Assembly (NCBI RefSeq): GCF_028769735.1
Contig: NC_088171.1
Span: 59,889,716-59,953,715 of the forward strand
Origin: Zonotrichia leucophrys gambelii
Taxonomy: Eukaryota > Chordata > Aves > Passeriformes > Passerellidae
Length of the DNA: 64,000 nt
Reading direction: 5' to 3'
The first letter of the stretch is position 1. Each line of letters begins with the position of its first letter. Below the pieces are notes generated by a model. That model worked only from the letters and a program-made list of their open reading frames with translations. It made no database searches and was not told where the DNA came from. Shown in pieces: positions 37,810 to 49,899 of the stretch. Both the position numbers and the translations under genes were made by a program.

Positions 37810-40800
37810 GTTGTCTACATATTGATTCTAAATGCAGTGTATGTTTCAAAATATTTTCTCTTTCAGCTACCAGCAAAGGAAATAAGTTTCAGGTTGTATC
37901 AGTGTCAGATGGGGTCAAAATACATTTCCAAACAGGAGAATTTTTTTTTTCATAGGAGCATACTACTCTGCACATGACCACGAGGTCTAAGGCAAAATGA
38001 GCAACACAAGAAGTCCAATCCTATTCACAATACATCACACCAAATATTATCCTGGAATCTTTCAAGGTCCTTACTATGCAGTGGTCAAACCTGGGGCATC
38101 CTTGCTTGCCACTGATATTTTTAGATGAGATCAAATGTAGACCAACTCAGGAGAGTGGACTCTCAGCATATACAAGGTTTAGACTTATCCCTATAATTGT
38201 ATGAGGAATCAGTGGATTAGGTTTCAGCTACAGCCACTTCATTTGTAGAGAAGTAGGTTAAAAACCAGCAGGTGGCAAGATGACAGCTGTGGAAAGATGA
38301 GCCATGAAACTATCCACAAAAAAGAATTAATTTGATTCCTCTTTTTCCTCCCATTTTTCAACCCTTTGAACTCCAGGTATTTCAACAGGCCATCGGGGAT
38401 CTTTAATGGGATAGATACCTTGTATCCTAGGAAGCAGTGGGGCATAGTGTCTGTATTTACTATTTATTTGAAATATTGTGCTGTATGCCCCTCACGTCCT
38501 CAGAGGGCCATCAGGAATCTACATTGCGTGGTTAACAGCTACCTGGAGATAGAAATAACATATACATTGTGAATGGTTTTATTTTTCCATCCTAGTTTCT
38601 TGAGAGAGGAATGAAGTTCTAGTTTTCTTGTCAGATGTGCGCCTGAGAACTTTTGTTTAAAATGTAAAATGTCACTACCTTTGGCACCTGGCCTGCTTCT
38701 TAACAAGTAATAAAAAGGTTAAAGGTGTCCAGATATTCCACTCAGCACACAGTTTATAATGTCTTAATCTTCCTGGCTCTGCCAAAGTTTAGGTCTTTCC
38801 ACCATTATGGCTTTCCTGTCTAAAAACATGAAAAAATACATAGACTGATGTTTGGTTTATGCTTAGGAATTATCCAGTTTCTTGGGTCATAAGTAATCCC
38901 AAAGACATGTCAATAACAACAAATAACCCAATGCTGTATCATAGAGAAACAACTAGGAAGAAACAAAATAGAAGCAAGAACATAATGTTCCTAACATGCT
39001 TACTCTTTTCTACCATGTCAAGCCAGCTGGATCTCTCTTCTGTTTTTCTTCACCTGTGCACATTTTTGGAGGTAGGACCTGTTACCTTATGTCTGTGGTA
39101 CAGTAAGCCTGTTATATATAAACTTTATGTTATTATCTCCTTTGCTCTGGAGTACATTGAGATCTTTGCATGTTGTGTGAGTTAAACACATTAGTTTATG
39201 AGCACTTCCTCATCTTTGTTACACATATTCAAAGGACCAGTCATGTTTATGCTTAATAAAATTGTCCAGCTTTGTTAATCATACTATTTTTTGTCCTTGT
39301 GGGGTCATGGTCAAGGGTAAACATTTGGCTTAAGTATTGTGAGGAATAAAGGGGTAGCTAGTTGGAACATAACTAAGTAAAATTCCTTTATGAACTTATT
39401 TTCATTCAGTATATCATATCCTGACACAGAAAGTTGCACATTAACCAGACTTGTGACTACATGCTACTTTAATTGTTTTGATTTGGTGCTCTGCATAGCC
39501 AGAGGCTTTTTCTATGTATTAATAAACATTACATTAATTTTCCATTGTTCCTGGGCTTAAGATATCACAGGTCAAACTGGAGCCTCATGAATCCCACTGG
39601 AAAACAAGACCAAACAAAAATGCCATATTGTGTCAGGAAGTGATGTCAGTTGCTGCAGTTTTGCTTCCAAACTTCTGTGTTTTACTTGACTTGTGAAGCT
39701 GTTTTCCTGTGCAAACCTACAGGCTTAATACTTGTGGGAATGACTGAGAACAAACATCTTGCAGTTTTACTGACTATCAATGCATCATTCTTTGACACAC
39801 TATTAACAATCTGTTGACCTACGTAAAAATTGGAGTTTCAGGGAAAAAGAAAGTGTCCCATGTCTGCTTATCGATAAAATGCTCACGCTGCATAGATACA
39901 TGAGTATATTGGATCGAGCTGCTCGTAGTTAACACATTCAAGATCCTACTTATTGTCAATATCTGACCCAAAACCAATGATTCATGTTCCAAAGAAAATG
40001 CTGCTTTTATATTTTTCCACCAAGCCAGTCTCTCACCACAGACCCAAGTTATTCCCCCAACTACTGCTCTACATCTGGGTGACATGAGAGATAATTGCAG
40101 GACGCTTACAGTCGTGATAAACTATGGTTTCCCTTGCTCTGCAGCCCTTTGAAGTTGCAGACAGTTTCATGATAATTGATAATCTAATCTCTTCCCAGCC
40201 TGTTTTTTTTTTTTTTTTTAAAGGCTGCTCTGAAACAGCAAGAAGGGGAAATATTACAGCATAAGTATTGATTGCTGCATGCAGAGGTCACTGTGTGGGG
40301 ATTGCACTTTTATCACAAGGTTCTCGCGAAAGGTGAAGTTTTGGCAAGATCCTAATAATAACTGTGGAGTGCTAGTTAAATTCAAGGGGGCAGGGGGAGG
40401 AAAATTATTTTTTATTCTCAGTACCTCAAGGCTATACATGGCAATTACTATTGCAGAGGCAATAAAGAAGTTGTTAATTACAGGTTTTATACCCTTGTAG
40501 CCCAAAGTAAGAATGAAAGGACTAAAGGTTACAAGGGGTACAGAAGAGAGAAAAGGACAGAAGAGTTGCTGGAGGTTTTGCGCTTTTTAGTGAAACAAGT
40601 TATATAAGTTTTAGTGGGTTGGGGCATGACAGAGGCGAAATTTCAATCTGATCAGGATAAAAACTTGAAATCTTAGCATTTGCTTTATTGTCCTTCATAT
40701 TTTTGCTGGGATTACATATCTACCTAAAAACTTCACACTGACTGGTGTCATCCACTGGACCAAAGTCATTGCATCAGAACAAAGTAAAAATATCTGATTT

Positions 40801-42068
40801 TTTGCAGCTCTAAATATGTTTCAGAGACATTTTAATGTCTGAAATTCTGGACAGTGTTTTTTTCAGGGACTGTCTCTGTAAATACAGGGAAATTGGTAAG
40901 TGGAATAGTTATACTTTATAAGCACACTACAAAAACATGGTAAATATCTGTGCATTTAACAGAGGCAAGCTGTTTGAAAATGAGAAAAGTTTCTGTTCCA
41001 TTGCATTTGGTGAACTTATCCTTTGTGATAAGTGAAATTCATGAGAATTTGTAGTACTGTAAAATATGTTAACTAGGGGCATGTAATTTTCTGAATGCTG
41101 ACAGGGATAAATATATGCGCCTGCACACACACAAAACTCACACATACTTAATGAGAGCAAAATTAAAGTCTTCTGAAACAAGGCTGATTGATTAAAACTC
41201 AACAGACCCACACAAATATGAACACTAATACACATGGCTCATAAAGCGCTTTCACACCACATCTTTAAAAGGGCAATGCAAAAACTAATTTCTCACCAGA
41301 ACAAACAGTTAACTGTGCCAGACAAGAAATGGGATAACTGGTGAGTAAAAGGCGTAACTGGCTCACACAACATTTCCTCTCTTCTTTCCCATTTTTTTCC
41401 CTTGACTGTACACCACTGCAAATTAGAGCTCTTTAACTTTGAGCCAGACCGTATTTCCAGATTACTGGAAATGGCAACATAGTTTGACCTTATCCCTCCT
41501 CACCCTACTGGCCTTTAAAGTATAGAACAGGGCTGTGGTAGAGCCATCTACTTTGGTTTTGCACCTTCTGAGAATTCATCAATTGCATTACACTTGGCAT
41601 GGTTGCTTGTAAAATTGGATCCAGGCAGTGATTTATTTGCAAAAAATCAATAATGTTGAATTTGACAAGGAATAGGTCTTATAAGCCAGGTGGAATTTGA
41701 TACAACTGGGAAATACTGTGATAGCCCAGCATTCTCCTTTTTAATTTCTCTTTCTGCTCTCTCTTTTCTCTGATCCTTTAGATGCGTGTCAGTGCCTTAC
41801 TTGTAGGTATTTAGATAATACAGACATTATTGCTGCTCTTTCTAATCCACCATCACCCCTTCTGATCACAGTAATTGCCGTCACTAACTCTGAGGAGATA
41901 CTGATTTCCAGCAGGTGAAGTTTCTTCACTCATCCTTCACCCTTCTATTACCTGTATCAGTTGTGCTCCTTAAGGTTTCTGCAGGCTTCCTTAGAACACC
42001 AAGCTTATGAGTTTCTGGAGAATTTTACACAAGAAAATTAAATGAAGAATTTGGTTTCTCCATATATA
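37810..42068. other. Non-coding stretch with simple repeats
   Basis: Unique AT-rich sequence. It contains a T17 run (40203-40219). A 29-bp segment, 40867-40895, sits between an acceptor-like 'tgtttttttcag' and a donor 'ttg/gtaagt', but this would be a frame-shifting micro-exon and is probably chance. No recognised gene, RNA or transposon. Confidence 0.5.
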
Positions 42069-42101
42069 ATGGTTCTCATCATATAATTTGGTGAGAACCA
42101 T
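42069..42101 (+). repeat. Perfect 10-bp inverted repeat
   Basis: ATGGTTCTCA (42069-42078) and TGAGAACCAT (42092-42101) are exact reverse complements separated by 13 AT-rich bases. A transcript could form a short hairpin. Ten base pairs is too short for a microRNA precursor and I recognise no known element. Confidence 0.8.
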
Positions 42102-45100
42102 AATTCCGTGGGAGCCACTGGACACTGCAAATTCTCTGTTTGAGCATTGTGAATGCACAGATCATTTGTTTGGATCGTGTTCCATGAGTTTAAAGTCTTC
42201 TGGCAGTCTCTTACCCACTACACATGTGCATCAAGGTTAGTTTGCAACAGTGCTGCAGATCTGAGATGGTGTGGAACTCTCAGACTCACTGCAAAAGCCC
42301 CCTGTGGTTCACTAATCAGACCTTGGTCCAGGAAGTCCTCAAGGTCTATATGGATTCCTATCATTATTATTTTTTCTCTGATCTCTCTGTTGTGAGATCA
42401 CCTTTGTTTTCTTCTTTATCTTCCTACTCTCTGTACTTCCATATAATTTAATTTTCTCATCTTTACTCTTTCAGCTTTATACATTTGGCAATCATTCTCC
42501 TCCCAGGATAATGTGAGGAGACTCCTCAGTATGGCAGGCCTCCAATACCTTATTCGGACGGGAATAAAAAACAGGAAAAAGAAATTAAAATAGCTCAAGA
42601 AATCCACTTAGCCTAGCCATGTAAAATCAGGTTGTTTGGACTTTGAGTGCAATATCTTTCTCTTATATTACCTTGAACATAGTTTTTTTTCTTCCACTAC
42701 TTCTCTTTCTAAGTTTCCCATGTCTCTCTGTCTGGATTCTTGTCTGTAGACCTTTCCACTCCCTGCCCCATTCATTTTTTTTTTCCCATTCTGTAAGAGA
42801 TCATAGATGTGATTTGAATTATCTGAGGACAGCAGGGGCAAATAAATGCATGCTGGCTGATTGACTCTGGTCAGCCAGTATGAAGAAAACACATGGCTTC
42901 TCTGTCTTTTATCTCAGAGATAGGAATTGCTATGGAAAATTATTAGCTACTACTGTGGCCTGTGTCAGAATCAGGTAAGAAAGCATGAAGTAGCTTTATA
43001 TAGATAAAAGCTTTCAGTGTGCTTAATTTTCTGGCTAGAACTCCATCCCATTTTTCTAGGAATTTTATAAAGCAGTAATTTTAGCTCACAGCTTTCCCCA
43101 TGACCGAATTTTTGTGTTTACATATTTTTAATACGACACCTTTTAGAAGATGATGTGTGGGGAGCTGTGGTGTGGGAAGAAACTGCTGCACTTTGGTTAA
43201 AGCACCAAACCTACACTTAATAAAGGGCAGAAGGGGGACACATTTATTCCCTTGACCTTGAAAAAACTTCTTTGCCTGCTTACGGTACTAAAGGTTTTCT
43301 TCTTAATTTAATAGTTGTTTGATCCTAGTGTCTTGGCCTGATTTAATGTCCTTTATTTTCAGAATTAAAGCTTTCTATCCTGTCTGTTTTGATTTCCCTA
43401 GCAATGTTTTCATGTGTTTGTAATATCCTTTCTATTGGATATTGTTTCTTCCATGTCACCTGCTTTGTCTGTGATAGACCTTTCTCTGGTGTAAATTCAG
43501 GTCACTATCTGAGTGGTGAGGAAAAGTATTTTTCTATTTTTCTCTGATTCTGGAGAGTTTTTGTACAGGTTTCTTCAGTGTGCACTTTCCTAATATCTTC
43601 ATCAGGTGTGTGTATGACTCTGCCTAACAGACTGTGTCTCCAGTATCAGTTTTCCATGTTACTTTTGAGAAACTAGCTCTGTGTCTTACCTGTGTAGCAG
43701 TGCATATGAGTATATACACTGCTATATGTGATATGTGGCCTTGAAGGTTTTTGTTGTTATGGATGAGGATGGTTTGATCCTGGGAAGTCCTATTTATGTT
43801 CTTCCAATATTACAGTGGGGACAGATATACTATGATGATCACAAAGAAAAAAAAAAAAGAGCCAAGTTTTTGTAAGCAGAAAGATAAAATCTACAAAAAG
43901 TTTAAATTAAGAGTAATCAAGAATTTTCCAATCAAAACTTACAAAATTATTGTGGTTTTTATAAAAAATTAAAAGCACTTGAGACTTCAAGTGTTTTTCT
44001 TCTGTGGACATCATGGGCCATTAGTCACAATATACTCATGGTAAACCTTCCTGCATTATTCAATAGAGAGCCATAGCTGGGAAGAAAACTGCATGTCACT
44101 CACGCCTTTTTATTCTGTTTCATGTAGAAACGGGATAAGGTTCTGCCCCTTCTGCAAGCATTCACATTCTGATCTCTAGCAGGAAACTTGAATATCTGTG
44201 GATTGTGTGAAATGCACAGAGAAAGAGATGCTTTCAGACCTACTTCCCTACAGAAGAGGAAGCAGCCAACACTCTGTGGGGAATAAACTCTGGTTTGCTG
44301 TCCTAAACTATTACTCTTATAATAAATTCCTTTTAGTTTATCCTGCATCTTAAATAGGCAGGTAGAATTGATGTCATTTAATAGCCAGGATATTCATAGG
44401 AATGACCTACATGTAGAGGACACAGACTGTACACAAAATTGCATTTTGTTCATTAGCTACAGTACAAATCAATTCTAGGTAACAGAGACATCCTAATACG
44501 ACATTTTTTTCATACCTTTATGATCAAGGTGAACCTTAAAATAGTTGTGCAATATGCGCATATAATAAATTATGAACAGATATATATACAAATATATATA
44601 TACAGAGGTAAACTGGATCCATTCAGCAACATTCAGCTACTACTTTTAAAAACAATGTTCTGAGAATTAGCAATAGGTCACACTTTTAAAATTGTGTTTC
44701 TACACTGCAGTGTAGAGGACATAGACACACCTTCTTCTCTGAGGTTATTCCTAGATGCACTGTGTGTAACATGTGGGAAGGTTAGTCCCCTGTGTTATGT
44801 AGGCGTGGAAACATGAATTTCCAAGAGGATTACACCAGAGGTTTCTGTAATTCATTTTCCTCTCTGGCAATGACTGGCATGTATTCACAAGTGCGTGTTA
44901 AATGTGATAAATTTTTAAGCTAGATTCCAAGTCAATCAATTAGCTGCATGAAAACTACTAATCTTGGACTATGCTCTGGATATATTTCTACCAGCTCCGT
45001 GAGCACTAACAATGTGTTAAATTATGGAGTTGTGGTGATTGCTACAAAAAATATGCAGTCTATAGTCTGAGACAGATCAGACAAAAATGCATCTAGACAT

Positions 45101-46846
45101 TAGCGATGTAGAATCCCTCAGACAGATCAATGAGACTATCTAATACTGATGTAAGTTAAAGGAGGCAGCCTAGCAGAAAAGGTAAAATTTCAGGGCTGAT
45201 ATAAAGAAAAAAAGCTTCAGGAAACTGACAGAGAAAAGGGACAATAGACATCTGGGCAAGAGAATCAAGATCTGATGGGTCAATACATGTGTTGGGAAGG
45301 GGCATTTTGAGAGGAAAATGTTACATTTGACAATAGAATTTGAATTGTGTATGGAAGAATTTTTGAAATAAAAGGCTCACATAGACATTAAAAAAAAAAT
45401 TGCAATGCATGAAGTGTTCCCTTTCCAAAAAGAAAAATTAAATGAGCAAACAAATCCAAAACCAAACCCAAACCCTGGAAATACTGGATATCCCCAGAAT
45501 CCAACACAGTAACTGTTACAGAGTACAGATAAATTACAGGCAATCAAAAGCAGTAAGGTAGAGTGAGAGCTTGGTATGTTGACCTGTTTTTCACTAGCAG
45601 CATTTATTCTTCAGAGTTGTAACAACTTAATAGTGGAGGAGATGCAGCCTCACATGGCTACAGAAACTTTTACTTCTTGGTCATAGTTTGAGTGCAGCCT
45701 GGGTTTTCCAAGGCACACAAGAACAAGCAGATGCTGCTGGCCTTGCATGATGCAGCTGTGCAGTTTTCATTCTCTGCCCCTGTGTGGACAATCCCACCCC
45801 GCTGCTGAAACCCTCCTTTTGCTGCATCTGCTGTGCCTGCAGCCTGGCTGTCTTCAGCCCACTTCCCAGTAACTCACACCACTGACAATTTTTAATTGGA
45901 AGTGAAATCTACCAAAGACATTAAAGAATTTGCAAGCAGTTGCTTGTAATCACAGCTTAGTGAAAAAGACATTGCAATCCCTGAGAGGAAGGATGAACCA
46001 AACCAATAGAGGGTACACTACGGAACAGCCCAAAAAGGAAGCGTTGCTCGTGGGATGTCAACTCATCTTTATCTGTCAGCAGTGAAAACACAAGAAAGCT
46101 TGCCCTTTTGAAAAGTAAACAGAAAATTATGCCTCTAACACAAACCCAAGCCATTAAAAAGGCAGCTTTTATTCCTTCTCATAATGTTCAGGAACATAAG
46201 GCAGTAGCACTGATGTGGTTTCACAGCTGTTGCCAGGGGAAAGTAGGAATGTAGCCTGCCACATCTGGGGTGACATCTTTGAAGAGGCACTTAATCTGCA
46301 GTGCTGAGGTATGCTAAGCCTCTTTGCTTTTCTTTGCCAGTTCTCAAGCTAATACTACTCCTGGAGAGCAATGCTGATTTCAAGTCAATGGGTGAGATGA
46401 AAGAACAATTAAGGACAGTGATGCTTTTTGCATTGTGAAAACATAAAGACAGGACAATAGCATAATTCCTTGATCACTCCGGCAGAAGATTTACTTTGCC
46501 ACACTTTAAAGTTGTAGGTTCCCAGTTTCTAAAACAAAAATGACAGGAATTTTTAATCACTGAGTGTGTGTTTTGTGAATTGAAGGGGGGCATTGAAAGA
46601 CTGGAAAATAAAAGGTATCTACTGCTATTACACTGGTGTGTTTCTATTGGATCAAAGCATTTTCTTCTCTGTAGCTTTTCAGAAACAATTTGCCAGTATT
46701 GCTAGGCAGGCGTTACACAAAGAAAGACATCAGGTGAAGAAAAAAACACAAGAGAAAATCTAATAAGTAAAAATGCCTTTATGTCACTATTCCCATTTTC
46801 TATTAATTGAAAAACTCAGAATCCAGACCTTTTAGGTTGCTGCTTC
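42102..46846. other. Non-coding stretch
   Basis: Unique AT-rich sequence. A pyrimidine-rich segment lies at about 42670-42790, and short TATATATA runs at about 44577-44606. A GC-richer patch at 45720-45870 has no recognisable content. No gene, RNA gene or transposon recognised. Confidence 0.5.
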
Positions 46847-46918
46847 AAAAAAAAAAAAAAAAAAAAAAAAAGGAGAAAAAGAAAAAAGACAAGAAGGGAG
46901 AGAAGAAAGAAAGAAAAC
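46847..46918 (+). repeat. A25 run followed by a purine-only tract
   Basis: Twenty-five consecutive A residues (46847-46871) lead into a purine-rich tract of GGAGAAAAAG, GAAGGGAGAG and AAAGAAAG units to about 46918. Bird CR1 elements lack poly-A tails, and I see no retroposed gene in the sequence just upstream. It is best called low-complexity DNA. Confidence 0.88.
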
Positions 46919-47789
46919 ACAGAAATTCTGATCTCAAATATCTAGTCTAAACTTTTGTCTAGTTTGTGAGGGGATAACATTTGTTCCAAAGACAGAATAA
47001 GAGGTTGAGTCTTACAATAGGGTTGCCAGCATTTGAATCTTCATATTGCTGTGCTACATTAAAGTCTGGATGGTTCCATTCTGTTAAATGATGAAGTATG
47101 AAATTAGGATATTACTAGTTGGTGCAGAGCTCTACACTTAAATTAAATGTTCTTTTAGCATTTAAAATAATATTTTTTATTTCATCTTGAATGGTAAAAT
47201 TACTTTAACATCTATTTTTAAAGACATGCCTGTTTGTACATTCATGTAAACATATATCTACTTGCACACAGACACTTAGACAATGTTTGGGTTTCTTTTA
47301 CCAGTATAAAAATTCGACCTTCTCAAGTGCGTGAGCCTTTAGTACTAAAAGAATGCATTGTCTGCAAGTACTGTTTGGAGAGGTATCACTTTGGGCCAGA
47401 ACTCTAGGGGTTGTTCAGTGATGGACCAAAATTCGTGTCTCAGCCTCCACTTTTTACTTGACAAACATAGGAAAGCAAAAAAAAAAAAAAGCCTGCTACT
47501 GTTCACAGCACTCAGAAATTACTCTGTTTAAAGCAGACATTTCAGATTAGAATTTCCTGTAATTTCTAAGGGATGTACCTGATTTGGAAAGGAAAATAAC
47601 CTCAGAAAATCAGAGCAGTGAACCATTTTTTTTCATTTTTGAAAAAGTGTCACTGAAAATGTGTAGCACAGCTGAGGGCCTATGATGATACCACTGGGGA
47701 GTTTTTTAACTTGCTGCCATCCAGTCAGTTTCACTGGAAAAAGTAATTTGGGTAGCAGTCTCCTGTTTCCCTTCTCTCTCTGATGGGCT
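46919..47789. other. Non-coding stretch
   Basis: Unique AT-rich sequence with one A-run at about 47478-47491. No feature recognised. Confidence 0.5.
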
Positions 47790-47885
47790 GTGTGACTGTG
47801 GACAGGTCATTCAGGGTTTGATCCAAAACCCATTAATGTCAAGAGAAAGACTCCTGTTGACTTCAGTGATCTTTAGATTGGAATC
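47790..47885. repeat. Degenerate ancient amniote repeat, palindromic part
   Basis: The stretch 'tttgatccaaaacccattaa', 'tgtcaagagaaagactcctg' and 'ttgacttcagtgatctttag' resembles a palindromic ancient repeat of reptiles and birds whose core pairs a GATCCAAAGCCCATTGAAGTCAA-like arm with its reverse complement. The two arms are still visible (about 47817-47840 against 47856-47884) but imperfect. Just upstream, 'gtgtgactgtggacaggtca' recalls the MIR core. The family name is uncertain. A similar 'cccattaatgtcagtaggag' string occurs near 16673. Confidence 0.35.
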
Positions 47886-48814
47886 TGTGTTTCTGCTTCT
47901 TGCCTGGATGCTACTAACTTCCATTGTGTGTGTTTGAAAACCAGAGTCTTTCCCTTCTTCAGTATTTTTGTATCTAAAAGGTCTGTGGTGGGACAGCCTA
48001 TTTAGTATAATCTATATCAACATTTTAATGCATAATCTTATTCAGAGACCTATGAATATTAAAAAAATATGATCTAAAAGATTTTTAAGGTTGAGCAAGG
48101 AAAAACAAATAAGAAACCAATTTATAATAATATCTGAAAAATTTTAAACATCTTCCTAGGTTTAATGGACAAAATCAGCCAATTTTTCTGTGGTTATGGT
48201 AGAATTTGTGTGTTGAAACTGTTGCTCTGTGGCTGAGGGGTTGTGCAGGAGAATAGCAAATGGGAGCATGGCACAGAAACCTTGTCAGTGTGTCAAATTA
48301 TTGGGACATGCAACAGGTTGGTTGGACTGGGGCTCAGTCTCCATTTCTGAACAGACCTTTCATGTTTTTTGTTTGTTTGTTTTTTATTTTGTTTTGGGGT
48401 TGTTTTTGGTATGGCTTTCTCTTTCTAAATCAGCATGGAATTCATGACAGCAATTTATCTCCTGTTTCATGATCTTTAGGAATTTTTTACTTTTTTGGTT
48501 TTTTTGGTGCTTGAGCATTCTCCACTATTCCAAATCCATTCCCTAAGACTGTAGTGCCTTGTCCTTATGATGCCCCTTTAACAGTGGCCCTGATGGGAAC
48601 CACGTGCCTAAAATGTACTAAGTCTTGACTCTTGTCTCCAAGTTTTCTCACTGTAACATATGGCCAGCTCCAGTGCCATGTGAGGCTGGTAGGAATTTTC
48701 TAATCATGTTCAAGACATCATTTTTATATTGTTAGCTCCCTCATGTTGTCAACATATACAGAAAAAGGTGAACTCTGCTTGCAGTGTTTTCTCATGAAAC
48801 AGCAAGAAAGAATA
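47886..48814. other. Non-coding stretch
   Basis: Unique sequence with a T/G-rich low-complexity part at about 48362-48412 (TTTGTTTGTTTG runs). No feature recognised. Confidence 0.5.
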
Positions 48815-49080
48815 AAGTCAGCTATGTCACCTCTGATGCTCACCTCAGCTAGCCAGGGTGTGGCACCTGCACAATTCAGCTTGATGTCATCATCAAAATT
48901 GCTGAAGGTGCACTCAATTCCTTTATCTATATCATTAATGAAGATATTAAATCACACTGGTCCCTATAAAGACCCCTGAGGGACATCACTTGTCCTTGAT
49001 ATTCATTGGGACTCTGAGCCAGTGACCCCTACTCTCTGGCTGTGACCACCCAGTTGCTTTTCATCACTCTCTGATGACTC
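48815..49080 (-). mobile_element. CR1 LINE ORF2 fragment, antisense, reverse-transcriptase region
   Basis: Reading the minus strand gives a decayed CR1 reverse-transcriptase block: 'GGHSQRVGVTGS' (family pattern LDGHTQRVVVNGS), then SDVPQGSL and FNIFIND, the motif that in intact CR1 reads SGVPQGSVLGP...FNIFINDL. Next comes a 'gcaccttcagcaattttgat' segment, the diverged region where the FADDTK catalytic motif would lie. Frame changes and an in-frame stop are visible, so no product is possible. The element has lost both ends. It looks like a different CR1 subfamily from the copy at 55 kb. Confidence 0.8.
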
Positions 49081-49866
49081 CCTGAGTCACCAAAATTTTG
49101 GGAATATGGATTTTATTCCTTTTCTTCTTCTTCACTCCCTCTGGAGGCCTTCTTTTCGTCCCTATGTGGGAAAGGTAAAAACAATTGCATTTTTCACATT
49201 GTCAATAAACAGTAGAGCATTGCCTATGTTGTTCTATTTTGGTATTTAAGTGGACAGTTGAAAGAAGTAAAAAGACCTTAAAATGTCAGGTATTAGATAT
49301 GTAAAATAAGGTGGCGGGTGGGTGAAGGAAACAGCAGAGCAGGGATATACAAGTACTGGAAAACACGCTTTAGAAAATGAAATAGCTTTTGGCTCTGAAA
49401 GAGCCACATCTGGATGTTGGTCCCAGGTTTCCTGTGGTAGCTGGCTACGTATGTGGAACACTGCCACTTGAAAAATTTATTTACAGGTGCCATGTCTGTA
49501 TGGACAAATTATTTTCTATAATTACCCGTATTATTCTAAAGAAAAGAACCCCAGGAGTGCCTCAGATGATCACGCAGCAGACCCATTGAGCCACAACGCA
49601 TCATCTCCCTCCTCAGAAGCAGACATTGAAGCGAGGTGAGCTGAAGCTGCCCCAGCCACAGCAGGTAGCTCAGCACACTCACTTGGCTGAAGCATAGATG
49701 CCTGAATGGATACCAGCTCCCTTCCCCCTACAAAACACTATGCCATCCACTGCTCTGCATGTGCCAGCTGTACCCTTTTATGTCTCTTACAGACAGAAAC
49801 ACAAAATGTTTGCTGCATTGTGCGCTGAACATTGGTTTTGCTTCCACACTATGCACATTCTCATTT
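49081..49866. other. Non-coding stretch
   Basis: Unique sequence, no recognised feature. A GC-richer part at about 49600-49690 contains CAGCAGG-type strings only. Confidence 0.5.
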
Positions 49867-49899
49867 ACACACACACACACGCACACACAGACACACACA
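49867..49899 (+). repeat. Interrupted (CA)n microsatellite
   Basis: About 16 CA units with single interruptions (GC at 49881, GA at about 49890). It makes both flanking open frames look like Thr-His or Cys-Val repeats, which are artefacts. Confidence 0.9.

Noticed and set aside
40867..40895. 29-bp micro-exon between an acceptor-like tract and GTAAGT
   Set aside because: It would break the frame of the two better exon candidates, and short acceptor-donor pairs of this kind are common by chance.
46847..46918. Poly-A tail of a retroposed gene
   Set aside because: The upstream 300 bp contain no recognisable mRNA-like sequence and no target-site duplication was found around the tract.
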